Below, piece by piece: positions 47,260 to 57,500 of a stretch of DNA of 64,000 nt (positions are counted from its first letter, which is position 1; each line of letters opens with the position of its first letter). A program made the translations under genes and the position numbers. The notes beneath the pieces were generated by a model. It was not told the origin of the DNA. It did not search any database and saw nothing but the letters and a program-made list of their open reading frames with translations. This DNA comes from Limonium bicolor (taxonomy: Eukaryota; Streptophyta; Magnoliopsida; Caryophyllales; Plumbaginaceae): contig CM041780.1 of assembly GCA_023374045.1 (NCBI GenBank), positions 36,905,030 to 36,969,029 on the forward strand. The letters run 5' to 3'.

Positions 47260-47342
47260 GTAAACTCCAAATCCAATTCGTATTCGTGTAAGTACTATAT
47301 CTAGTATATCCACGCACACATGTGCTAACCCTCTGACCTCAG
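47260..47342 (+). other. B gag intron 2 (83 bp)
   Basis: CTAAGG/GTAAAC to ACCTCAG/GTTCTA, phase 1; same place as Y intron 2 (80 bp). Confidence 0.8.
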
Positions 47343-47687
47343 GTTCTAGCTCCGGTTCCGCCAAAACCTTCTCTGATGGCCGCACCTATGTGTGCAGGAA
47401 ATGAAACCAGGACCATCCTGGTAAGGACTGTTATGGGAGGGAAATCAAGTGCTATAGCTGCCAAAAACCCGGTCACACAGCCAATAGATGCCCAGAGAGC
47501 ACCAAACCAAAGGGGAACTTCCAAAACTACAAACAGAGGGAAGGCAAGGAGGTTGCATCTGGCGATGCACCGACCCAGCAGGCACCACAGGGACTGGGAT
47601 CCCAGGGACCTCCGCGGGGGGCACCTCAGAGGTAGCCTGTCCTTCATGTGATTGACCGTGATGGGTCCGGTTCTAAGTCCGGCCCAG

Positions 47688-47841
47688 GTAATTATCTTAA
47701 CCTTTAATCCTTGAAGTAGCATGTCTAAGTATTGGAGTAACTGTATAAGTGAATGCATGAGTAAATAAACTGAAGTGTGTATTAGCATGAACGAAGTAGT
47801 TTGAAACTAGTACTCACCGTAGATGAAATTTATAACCTTAG
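47688..47841 (+). promoter_or_regulatory. B intron 3, short form (donor to AlkB acceptor)
   Basis: Donor GGCCCAG/GTAATT to acceptor AACCTTAG/GAAGCT, 154 bp, phase 1 on both sides. The competing acceptor at 48723 (CCAATAG/GTTGTG) gives a 1036-bp intron that removes AlkB and enters protease in frame. Confidence 0.75.
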
Positions 47842-48583
47842 GAAGCTTTAGTATCTGTTATCCGATACCGGTAAACCTGAATCAAGAAGAGATCGACATC
47901 ACCAACCACTACTACACCAACGAACAGTGTCAGGTCATCCGAACAGGTATGATCTTATTAAGGGGATACCTGACACCCGAAGCACAAATTTCAATCATTC
48001 GACGATGCAACGAGCTAGGAACGGGTCAAGGTGGATTTTACACACCCGAATTCCCCGGTGGAGCGAAGATGAAGCTAAAGATGATGTGCTTGGGAAAGGA
48101 CTGGAATCCTTATACCAAGACATATCAAGAGACACGAACACAAGATGGAGCGACGCCACCGACAATACCACGAGAGTGTTTTAGACACTCGTCACACAAG
48201 CAGTAGAACTTGCACGACAATGTGAACATGAACCGATCCCCGCACTTAAAGCGGACCTCTGTATCGTCAACTTCTACAAGAAAGAAGGACGACTTGGGTT
48301 ACACCAAGACAAGGACGAGATAGCGGAATCTCTTGAACAAGGAGTGCCCGTAGTGTCTTGGTCCATTGGTGATGACGCCGTATTCCTGTATAGCGAGCAG
48401 AATCGTGTGGACCTCGCACAGAAATTGGTATTGCGATCAGGAGATGTCCTAATCATGGGTGGAAACTCTAGGATGCTGTATCACGGGATCAACAAGATCA
48501 AGCTGAATACGGCACCGCCGGCAATAATCAATGCCACACACATGAAACCAGGACGCCTGAACCTTACCTTTAGGGAGTATTAA
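47842..48583 (+). pseudogene. AlkB-type Fe(II)/2OG dioxygenase exon in B (one frameshift)
   Basis: Counterpart of the Y AlkB exon, of nearly the same length (742 bp versus 740), ending FREY and TAA at 48581-48583. The catalytic half holds HxD in LGLHQDKDE (His 48302-48304, Asp 48308-48310), the distal His in RMLYHG (48482-48484) and RLNLTFR with Arg at 48554-48556 and 48572-48574. The N-terminal half (CQVIRTGMILLRGYL, GGFYTPEFPGG, KDWNPYTKTYQETR) is open here where Y has a stop. A frameshift lies near 48175-48190. Neighbours: gag upstream, protease downstream after a 140-bp noncoding stretch. Conserved catalytic residues in two diverged elements point to past selection; the enzymatic role is inferred from the family. 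Confidence 0.9.
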
Positions 48584-48723
48584 ATTCATAGTATCATGTA
48601 ATCTATTAGTAACGTGTATTAGAGACACGGTATGTATGATGGTTGGTTTATCAATAAATAGCAGTGTTTATTTAATTCCACTTGTGTCCACCATCGATAC
48701 TTATCCAATTGTGAATCCAATAG
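48584..48723 (+). other. Stretch between AlkB stop and pol acceptor in B
   Basis: Noncoding; it ends in a pyrimidine-containing tract and GTGAATCCAATAG. The Y counterpart (21222-21379) ends GTGAATACAATTAG, so the acceptor region is conserved. Confidence 0.7.
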
Positions 48724-51700
48724 GTTGTGGACTCGGTACCGAAGGTACCCTGAGCATCCTCACCGAAGCACAAGCCGGCAGAAGCGGCACCATCTTAACG
48801 GGAACCTTCCCAGTAAATGGCATTGATGCCAATGTGTTATTCGACTCCGGCGCCTCTCACACTTTCGTATCACCATCCTTTGTGAAGAGGTTGAAGCTAG
48901 ATGCGGATGAGCTACCGAACTTCATGGTTACTCTCCCATCGAAGGAGCGAGTAAAGTGCACCAAATACTACCAATCAGCCACCATCGAAATCAAAAGTGA
49001 AGCGTTTCCCATTTCCTTCACCGAGTTCAATGGATTGGGATTCGACTTAATCATTGGAATGAATTGGTTGGAGCGGCACAAGGGTAGAATCCTCTGCGCC
49101 GAGCATCGATTGCTGCTCAAGAGTCCTTCTAGGGTTACTGTATCTTACCACCAGAGACCGAGAGAGCCTTCGACCACACTAATATCTGCTATGGCTATGT
49201 ACCGGGAGCTTAGAAAGAGCCAAGAAGTATATTTGTGTTATGTACAAGACCTGGAGAGAGATCTAGAGTTCAGTGATGAAGTACCCATTGTATCCGAATT
49301 TCCCGATGTATTCCCTAAGGAGCTACCCGGCATGCCACCACCGAGAGCAGTGGAATTTGAAATTGATCTATTGCCAGATACCGGTCCCATTGCCAGGGCA
49401 CCGTACCGCATGGCACCCGCAGAAATGACCGAACTAAAAGAGCAGTTAAGAGACCTTCTAGACAAAGGGTTTATACGCCCGAGCGTATCACCCTGGGGAG
49501 CACCGGTTCTCTTCGTGAAGAAGAAGGACGGTAGTCTCCGACTATGTATTGACTACCGTGAGTTAAATGCGGTCACAGTCAAAAATAAATACCCACTACC
49601 ATGTATCGACGACCTATTCGACCAGTTGAAAGGAGCCTCAGCCTTCTCCAAGATCGACCGCCGTTCAGGGTATCATCAAATCGCTATCAAAGAACAAGAC
49701 ATTGAGAAAATGGCATTCCGTACCAGATATGGCCACTACGAATTTACAGTGATGCCATTCGGTTTGTCAAATGCACCAGCTAAATTCATGGACCTCATGA
49801 ATCGATTATTCAGTGAGTAGTTGGACACTTCAGTGGTTGTCTTCATCGACGACATACTTGTACACTCCAAATCGGCAGAGGAACATGAAATTCATTTGAG
49901 GAAAGTGCTAGAGACACTGAGCGAGAACAAGCTGTATGCGAAGTTCTCCAAATGCGAATTTTGGCTAGATCAGGTATCATTCCTTGGTCATGTCATCTCG
50001 AGCGCAGGTATCTCAGTGGACCCTTCTAAGATAGAAGCTGTACAATCATGGCCTAGACCCAAGACTGTTACCGACATTAGGAGCTTTCTTGGTCTAGCCG
50101 GTTACTACTGGAGATTTGTAAGGGACTTCTTGAAAGTCGCTAAGCCCATGACTACACTGATGAAGAAAGATGCACCATTTGTATGGACACACGAGTGCGA
50201 GCTATCATTTCAGAGCCTTAAAGACTCATTTACCTCAGCGCCCGTCCTTACACTTCCAGAGGGCACAGAGGGATTTGAGGTATACTGTGATGCATCAGGC
50301 AAAGGAATGGGATGCGTACTCATGTAGCATGGCAAGGTTGTTGCTTATGCCTCCCGCCAGCTGAAAAAGCATGAGGAGAATTACCCGACTCACGACTTAG
50401 AGTTAGGAGCCATTGTCTTCGCCTTGAAGATATGGCGACACTATCTCTATGGGGTAAGCATCACCATCTACTCCGACCATAAGAGCTTACAGTATGTATT
50501 CACACAGAAAGAACTGAATTTGAGACAGAGAAGATGGATGGAATTTCTTTCAGATTATGACATCAACTTGCAGTATAAGGAAGGGAAGGCAAACATCGTA
50601 GCCGACGCCCTGAGCCGTCGAGCACACTCGCTCCATTCACTACTCGCTTCTTCTAGCTTGGTTGACGAGGTGCGAGACGCTCAGTTGAGCGACCCTTACC
50701 TAACCGAAATCAGACACAAGATCGAGAATGGTACATTCGAGAAGAAAAAGTATGACTTCAAGCTACATGAAGATGGTTTGATTCGGTTGAATGGCAGGCT
50801 ATGCGTCCCCCGAAGCAATGCTGAGCTAAGGGATCGCATCCTGCGAGAGTCACACTGTTCCACATTGTCAGTCCATCTGGGAGCCTCCAAGATGTACAAA
50901 GACATGAAGAGGTACTTCTGGTGGTCTGGAATGAAATCAGATGTGACGGAATTTGTATTGAGATGCTTAACATGCCAAAAGGTGAAATTTGAACATCGTA
51001 GACCGGGCAGAATGGTACAATCTATGCCAGTTCCGGAGTGGAAATTTCATGATATCTCCATGGATTTTGTTGTAGGACTCCCACCTGCCAGGGGAGGACT
51101 CAACATGATCTGGGTTGTAGTCGATCGCCTTACCAAGGTTGCCAGATTCATACCGATGAAGGACACCTGGAAGGTAGTAAAGCTAGCTGAGCTATTCGAC
51201 AAGGAGATTATCAGACATCACGGAGTCCCTAAGACTATAGTATCTGACCGCGACACCAGATTTCTTTTGAGATACTGGAGAGCTACAAGGGAAGTGTTGG
51301 GTACAGAATTGAAGTTGAGTACCGCCTTCCATCCTCAGACCGACGGTCAGACAGAAAGGACCATCCAGACACTGGAGGACATGCTTCGGGCATGTGCCTT
51401 AGACTTTCAGGGGAGTTGGTTAGATAAGCTTCATCTTATCGAGTTCTCGTATAATAATAGTTATCACGCCTCGATTAAGATGTCGCCTTTCCAAGCTCTA
51501 TACGGTAGACCTTGCCGTACACCCTTGTGTTGGGATGAGTCAAGTGAAGCGGTCATAATAGGACCGGAGTATCTTGAGCAAGTGCAAGCTGAAGTGCAGC
51601 AAATTCGAGCTAACATGATGGCAGCCCAAGATAGACAGAAATCCTATGCGGATGTGCGACAACGCGACCTTGAGTTTGTTGTGGGCGACCAAGTGTTTTT

Positions 51701-52102
51701 ACGCGTTTCACCTATGAAGGGTGTCTTCAGATTCGGCCAGAAGGGCAAGCTTAGCCCAAAATTTGTACGGCCGTACACTATCACCGAAAGAGTTGGATCC
51801 GTAGCCTACAGGTTAGCACTACCTGAGGACTTGGGGCGTGTCCATGATGTATTTCATGTGTCACAACTCAAGAAGTATATTGCTGATCCTTCTCACGTCT
51901 TAGAGCCCGAGAGACTATCCATCGAGCTGACTATGCGATATGTTGAAACCCCAGTGAGAATCCTGGAAGGAAGACCAGAGACACTCGCCATAAGTCTATA
52001 CGAATGGTGAAGGTCCTATGGTCAAACCATGATGTCGAAGAAGCGACATGGGAGCTGGAAGATGCCATGAAGGCTAGGTACCCACAGTTATTCATAGACT
52101 AG
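48724..52102 (+). pseudogene. pol: B pol: protease, RT, RNase H, integrase, chromodomain
   Basis: The exon begins after the far acceptor, in frame with gag exon 3 ([13 protein letters not shown]). Protease: [10 protein letters not shown] (about 48840). [28 protein letters not shown] (about 49845). RNase [12 protein letters not shown] to ADALSRRAH (about 50275-50630). Integrase: HHCC with [16 protein letters not shown] residues in [17 protein letters not shown] and QTERTIQ (about 50840-51560). C-terminus: [10 protein letters not shown], then in another frame VLWSNHDVEEATWELED, the chromodomain-like tail that can direct insertion to heterochromatin. Two TAG stops (49818, 50325; both probably CAG originally) and a frameshift near 51975 are the only breaks seen, so it is better kept than Y. 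Confidence 0.93.
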
Positions 52103-52553
52103 ATAGTCTAGTATTTAGCAATACGGGTACGGGTCGTACCCCTTTTAAGGGGGGTAGAGCCCTTTTGCTTTTGCATTGCTTCGGGGTAAGCATTGCACAG
52201 TGTGTAAGTATTGTAATAGATTTTGTATGGCACATGTAGTGTAAGTGAATTTGGTATGTGTATGTATGTGTAATGTGTAGTGTATGAATGTATTTGTATG
52301 ATGGATGATGTTGTGTAATGTGTATTGTGGATTGTAATGGTGTATGGTGTATTGTGGAATGGTATATATGGAAAATGTTGGATTGTGTATGATGCTTGAA
52401 GTGTGTATGTTTGCAATGTGGAATGGAGTAAACACCTCATAGGTGGTAGTAAGACACAGACACATTAGTTGAATTGGTTTGCCTAATGAGCAGAATTACT
52501 AAACTATTAACCTTGAGCAACTTTGAGGGCAAAGTTTCTTAAGGGGGGTAGAT
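52103..52553 (+). other. B 3' untranslated region with two polypurine tracts
   Basis: After the stop, AAGGGGGGTAGA occurs at 52147-52158 and again at 52541-52552, the latter abutting the 3' LTR. Between them is TG-rich simple sequence; frames on the other strand there are low-complexity and not genes. Confidence 0.85.
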
Positions 52554-55500
52554 TGAAATACCCCGTAATTAAAAATAGTGATTAATTAGGCTAATGAATA
52601 ATTTAGAAGCTTAATTAAGTATAAATAATCATGAGGGAACAAATCCCGAAGAAAACGGATCCTTAAAACGGATTAAAATCACTAACGAACCTTAAAGCGC
52701 GTTTTTCGAGGTAACTGGGAAAACGTGTCTTAAAGCGGGTCAAATAGACTCGTAACAATTTTGGTCAACTCAATAATCATTAATAAATATTAATGAAGAT
52801 TTAGAACCAATAAAACGAGAAATTAGTAAAAACTGTCAAAAACGGGAAGTTGTGGGGTAGAAGTGTAAATAACCAAAACTTATGTGTCCACTTTTAAAAT
52901 AAAAAGTGAAGTTGTGTGTGTGTGCTAATGCCAGCCGATGGCCCCCCTCTCACACACTCTATTAATTCTTTTCATTTGCAAAAAGAAAAACAAAATTAAA
53001 GCATAAAGTAAACTCCCTCACTCACATTCTCTCTCTCCTCTACCCATTCCCTCCTTCACTCACGTCTGCACACTCATCCCCACTCTCTCATTTCTTTCCT
53101 CCTTTCCCTGCGACAGCCATGGAAGCTTGAAACAACTCACAAAAATGTCACCTTCTCTCCTCTTGTAACCCCCTCAAATCTCTTCCAAAAATTACAAAAA
53201 CTACACCATTGGAATCCTCTCATCAAGAGCTACGATTCTCTCTTTTCAAAATCCGGAAAAGAGCATTTTCGTTCTCATGAGTATACCCCATTTGGAGCTT
53301 GAAGACCACCATTAGAACCACCGCATTCTTCTTGTTCTTGTGAGGTAAAAATCTCCTTGAAACTCCTTTGTTTTTCTAGCCATAAGGGCAAAACGAATTT
53401 TAGACTAAACCCTTGTTTGGTCCCTTGTGTTCTAGCTGATTTTGGCTTTGTTGGAGGAGAGGAAACATTGTTCTTGAGCTAACCCAAACAGCTCCTACAC
53501 CCTTGGAAGGTAAAATAAATTCTAAACCCTAAAATCTACATTAGAACTCAAATAATGTTTAAGGTTAGTTTAGTATTGAAAATATGTATGTTGATGGGCT
53601 GTAGCCTTGGAGGTTTGGTTTGCAAACCGGTAGAGAGAGAGAAGGAAGAGAGAAGGAGCAAGAAAGAGAAAGAGGAGTCTAGAAGAGAAACAAGGTAAAT
53701 TATACTCTTTTATGTAGCCTTGTATATACATGTATGTAACAGATTTTTAGGAAGCTAAAATGAGTATTGTAATTAGTAGTGTAGTAATAGTGTAATGTGT
53801 AGGAGAACATAAGTATTTTGAACCTTTAAAAGACATTTAAAAACTATTGAAACCTAAATGGGAATTGAATGTAATGTGCAGGAATTTCTAATGTTGTTAG
53901 AGTGGTATTTGTGTATGAGAGATTGAGCATATTTGTATTGGATTTAAACAGGTGGAATAGATCATTTACATGAGTGAAACAATGTGGTGAGAATATAAGA
54001 TTTCAGGGGAGGTTATGGCAAAATTTGTCTAGGATTAGAACACTTAATGAGTTAGAAACTAGGTGAATAATGTAGGTTGTAACAGATTTTGATTGAGGAA
54101 TAGAGGGTAAGTTGAGAGAGATAGTTAATGTAGTTATAATGTATTAGAGGTGCTAGAAATGCCAATAGAAGAGGGAGATGTAGAAGAGGAGTGTAAGTGT
54201 TAAAATCTGTAGCATAATGCAACTAGAGAAGAAACTAGGTGAGTGTTGAAAAGAAACTTGGAAAATTATGTGAGTGAATTAGTATAGAATTGTGTAAGGA
54301 GTTAAGGAGTGAACTAGGGTGTATTAAGAGGTTTAATTAGTGTTAAAATATGTGGGATTAAGTGTAGGAACAATGGGGAAGTAATGGGTAAAAGAGAGGA
54401 CTGAAAACAGAAATAAAAATGCAAATACTGGGCCGGACCGAACTTGCGACCGGACTTGCAAGTTCGGTCGAGCCCAGATTTACAAAGACGGGAAAGCTTC
54501 TGGAATCGACCGGACTTGTGACCGGACTTGCAAGTTCGGCCGGACCAGAAAAATTTCCCCGTCTGAAACCTACTGGAATCGACCGGACTTGCGACCGGAC
54601 TTGCAAGTTTGGTCGAGCCAGAAAAATTCCCCGATGAAACCTTCTAGAATGGACCGAACTTGCGACCGGACATGCAAGTTCGGTCGGCCAGAAAAATTCC
54701 CGTAATGCAAGCTACTGGAATGGACCGAACTTGCGACCGGACTTGCAAGTTCGGTCGGTCCAGGAAAATTCGGTAATGTGAGCTACTGGAATGGACCGGA
54801 CTTGCAAGGTCGGTCGCAAGTCCGGTCCAGTCAAAAAAAAATTATTTAAATTAAATCATAATTATATATATATATAATATATATGTATACCCACATATAT
54901 ATATATATATGTACATGTATGTAAGTATGCCAACATTAAGTAAGAAAGTAAAACTTAAGTAATGAAAAATAAGTAAGTAAAGTGTAAGTGTAAGAAGTAT
55001 AAGGACATAGTAAGTAGGAGTTAAGTTGATGGTAGTTAGATTAATCATTCAACTGTATGTATATCTTAGGATTTGATTTGTGACACTGGAAGGACGTTTG
55101 GAAACACGTACGACGGTGAACGGTATGGATTCCTCATGCCCCGTATGCTATCTTGGTTACTCTGATTTGTGTGTTGTGTGCTAATTGATCACCAAATAAG
55201 ATAAATGCACGAATCGGAGTTATCATGTTTACTTGTGAATATGTAGTGCTGTATATTGTTGTATATTGTCTTCAAATTTAGTTTGTATAATTCATGAAAT
55301 GTTTGGATGAATATGAATGTGTGCATGTATGTTGTATTGTATCGTGACTGATTGTGAATGTGAATGGACTTCTAACTTATTCCCAACAAGCTAACCCTCC
55401 TAACTTAAATTGGTAATTAAATTGGAATGAGTAGAAGTCCGATATAGTTTCGGCCACGCGTGAGGATGCGGAGTCACGAGAGGTTGGCTCCAATTCCTGA

Positions 55501-56452
55501 CTCTTAAACTGGTCCGCGGCCCAAATCCCTTAAGTGGGTAGCATCCCGGATTGGTGAGTCAAGTAAATCCTGGAGGTGGGACGGCGTAGTCCCCAGGGCC
55601 GGAGGTCCCGACGACTTAACTTGAGTATGAGTAAGTAAGTAAGAATGAGTAAGTAAAGTAAATGGAAGTAAGTAAGTATAAGTAAGAAAAAGTAAGTAAT
55701 GAGTAAAAGAGTAAAAGCATTCCGATTAACCCGGGTGCATAATTTGGCTAACCTTGTGAAGGTAAGTATTGTGAGCATTATTATATTGTTGCCTTGGAAT
55801 GATTAATGTACTGTGAATGAATGTATGTTGTATGCAAGCATGTATGTATGAAATAAATGAACAGCATGTTTACTGGACGTCAAATAGTCGGCGTGCCCTA
55901 GCTAGCACGCGGTATATGCGGAGTTTATACGCAGCATTTGCTGAGCCCCTTGGGGCACCATTTTTACTACACGCAGGTACTCGAGAATGATGAAGATGTG
56001 AAGACTTAATTTTATTTCTTTATCTTCTTTTTGGATGTAAACACTGAATTATGATGGTGTACTGAGTAGTACATGGCTATAGCTTTTTTATTAGCCGGTG
56101 TACCATGGGGTACACCTTTTTGGATTTTGATAGAATGGGAATTGGTATAGATGAGTAGCTGGTAGAAACTCACTCTTTTGGAACTTAGAAAGGATGTAAT
56201 TGAATACACTTAAATACTCGGTGATCCAGGATGTAAGTATTTGACATATGATATTTTGGTAAGTAATTTAGTAGCTCGGTATATTATGTTCATCAGACCG
56301 TGACTGTAAGTAAGGTAAGCCTAGCTAGCCGTATGGGCGGTTAGCGGCGTTGTACCACCCGCCGTAGTAAGTAGTAATATTTCCGCTGCGAACTTGTAGG
56401 ATTAACAGGACGATTAGATGGTAAGCATGGGATTAACGGTTGGGGTGTTACA
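52554..56452 (+). mobile_element. B 3' LTR (3899 bp)
   Basis: Near-identical to 42145-45984. Differences are a few indels (for example about 46 bp near 54140-54185, and a longer AT repeat near 54857-54915). It ends GGGGTGTTACA. Confidence 0.93.
54426..54833 (+). repeat. Palindromic 72-bp array in B 3' LTR
   Basis: Six units, counterpart of 43986-44392, with a few substitutions. Confidence 0.92.
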
Positions 56453-56461
56453 AAAAGTTAG
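56453..56461 (+). other. Junction between B and TRIM (AAAAGTTAG)
   Basis: The first five bases equal the B bases between LTR and primer site (45985-45989, AAAAG), normally removed from the cDNA end by integrase. TTAG then leads into the TRIM LTR. Confidence 0.8.
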
Positions 56462-56906
56462 TGTGATACCCAGTGTAGGGGTCGCCTCCCACATCGATCG
56501 GGAGAGCGCACGAACCACACCTTATTGGTGTGGGGATACTCTTGCCTTGTGAGAGGCCTTTTGGGGATGGTACCCCGGAAGCAAAACCGTGCGGGCTGCG
56601 GCCGAAAGCGGACAATATCTCACAAGTGGGTTGATTACTGGGCTGTTACAGTTGGTATCAGAGCCAGGCCAAGGTCGGTGTGCCAGCGGGGACGCTGGGC
56701 TCCCAAGGGGGGCAGAGTGTGATACCCAGTGTAGGGGTCACCTCCCACATCGATCGGGAGAGCGCACAAACCACACCTTATAGGTGTGGGGATACTCTTG
56801 CCTTGTGAGAGGCCTTTTGGGGATGGTACCGCGGAAGCAAAACCGTGCAGGCTGCGGCCCAAAGCGGACAATATCTCACAAGTGGGTTGATTACTGGGCT
56901 GTTACA
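56462..56906 (+). mobile_element. TRIM: miniature LTR retrotransposon (445 bp)
   Basis: Two 189-bp LTRs (56462-56650 and 56718-56906; TGTGATACCC...GGGCTGTTACA) enclose 67 bp that hold only a primer site (TGGTATCAGAGC, 56653-56664) and a polypurine tract (AAGGGGGGCAGAG, 56705-56717). No coding capacity; it must use another element's enzymes. The two LTRs differ at a few bases. No target duplication of its own flanks it. Confidence 0.92.
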
Positions 56907-56911
56907 ATTGG
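56907..56911. repeat. Right target-site duplication of the B-TRIM composite (ATTGG)
   Basis: Matches 42140-42144; the flank then continues as TCCGAATTTACATG, like the intact copy near 58252. Confidence 0.9.
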
Positions 56912-57313
56912 TCCGAATTTACATGTTCAGACCAATGTTCCGACCACGTACTTAGGTTTTATCGGAACTTGTGTTCCAACTTACATGTTCACATCTTCAA
57001 ATGTCTATATTTTTAACTCTCAACTTGTGTCTGAACATCAATGTCCGGACACAAGTTCAGACTCTTTCACCTTTTGTTTGCAAACTCTCAACTTGTGTCT
57101 GAACATCAATGTCTGGAGACAAGTTTGGACACTTTGTATTTCTCAGCACGATTTCTCTCGACTTGTGTCCAAACATCAATGTCCAGACACAAGTTTGGAT
57201 AAACCTTCTTTCTTAATTTTAAGACTCGTTTGAAGACCGTTTTCAATTCCGTTTGCAGCGTTAGACCCCAATCGACACGTTCTTTCATTTGAGGCAAAAT
57301 CTAGTGTGTTACA
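56912..57313 (+). mobile_element. Element D 5' LTR, segment 3 of 3
   Basis: Ends CTAGTGTGTTACA. It holds about four units with CTTGTGTCCGAACATCAATG and CGGACACAAG, a palindromic array of roughly 70-bp period (56921-57205). The net D LTR length is about 2.3 kb after removing X and the composite. Confidence 0.65.
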
Positions 57314-57500
57314 AAGTGGTATGTGAGCATGGTTTTTGAAATAAGATAAGAGTTACTTATAAGGAATTAAAATTTGGGGTAAGCCGTCTTGAGGAATTGT
57401 TGTTGTATGATATGTTATGTGTTGATTACATAATGTTTGGATGTGTTGAATTATGTACTTTGAGTGTGAATTATCATATTGGAATGAGTTGTGATGATGG
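57314..57500 (+). other. D primer site and leader
   Basis: TGGTATGTGAGCATGG from 57317 is a worn Met-tRNA primer site (expected TGGTATCAGAGC). The leader runs to the tandem junction near 57500. Confidence 0.6.

Larger units (their letters stand above)
46212..47687 (+). pseudogene. gag: B gag with two introns and two zinc knuckles
   Basis: Start ATG at 46212 (MSGRGPGRPRGGG, an Arg/Gly-rich N-terminus), upstream of the gag domain (AYYLKDVAMDWWKLVKHEH; DRFYGGLSHRLRYGMG). Exons 46212-46875, 46982-47259, 47343-47687. Introns of 106 and 83 bp have GT-AG ends and the same positions as in Y. Exon 3 encodes two knuckles like those of Y, the second being CYSCQKPGHTANRC; in the first, the second Cys codon is now TGA. 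Other damage: frame shifts near 46650 and 47045, and stops TAG at about 47110 and 47633. Exon 3 ends in the donor GGCCCAG/GTAATT, phase 1. Confidence 0.85.
42145..56906 (+). mobile_element. Composite insertion: chromovirus B joined to a TRIM element
   Basis: Left end TGAAATACCC belongs to the B LTR; right end GGGCTGTTACA belongs to the TRIM LTR. One 5-bp duplication ATTGG flanks the pair. The five bases after the B right LTR are AAAAG, not ATTGG, so B alone was not the inserted unit. See the separate finding. Confidence 0.8.

Noticed and set aside
52108..52465. Minus-strand frames of 106-110 residues
   Set aside because: They come from TG-rich simple sequence in the B 3' untranslated region.
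56462..56906. TRIM as an independent later insertion into B
   Set aside because: Its flanks differ (GTTAG and ATTGG), while ATTGG matches the far left end of B; independent insertion would give its own duplication.
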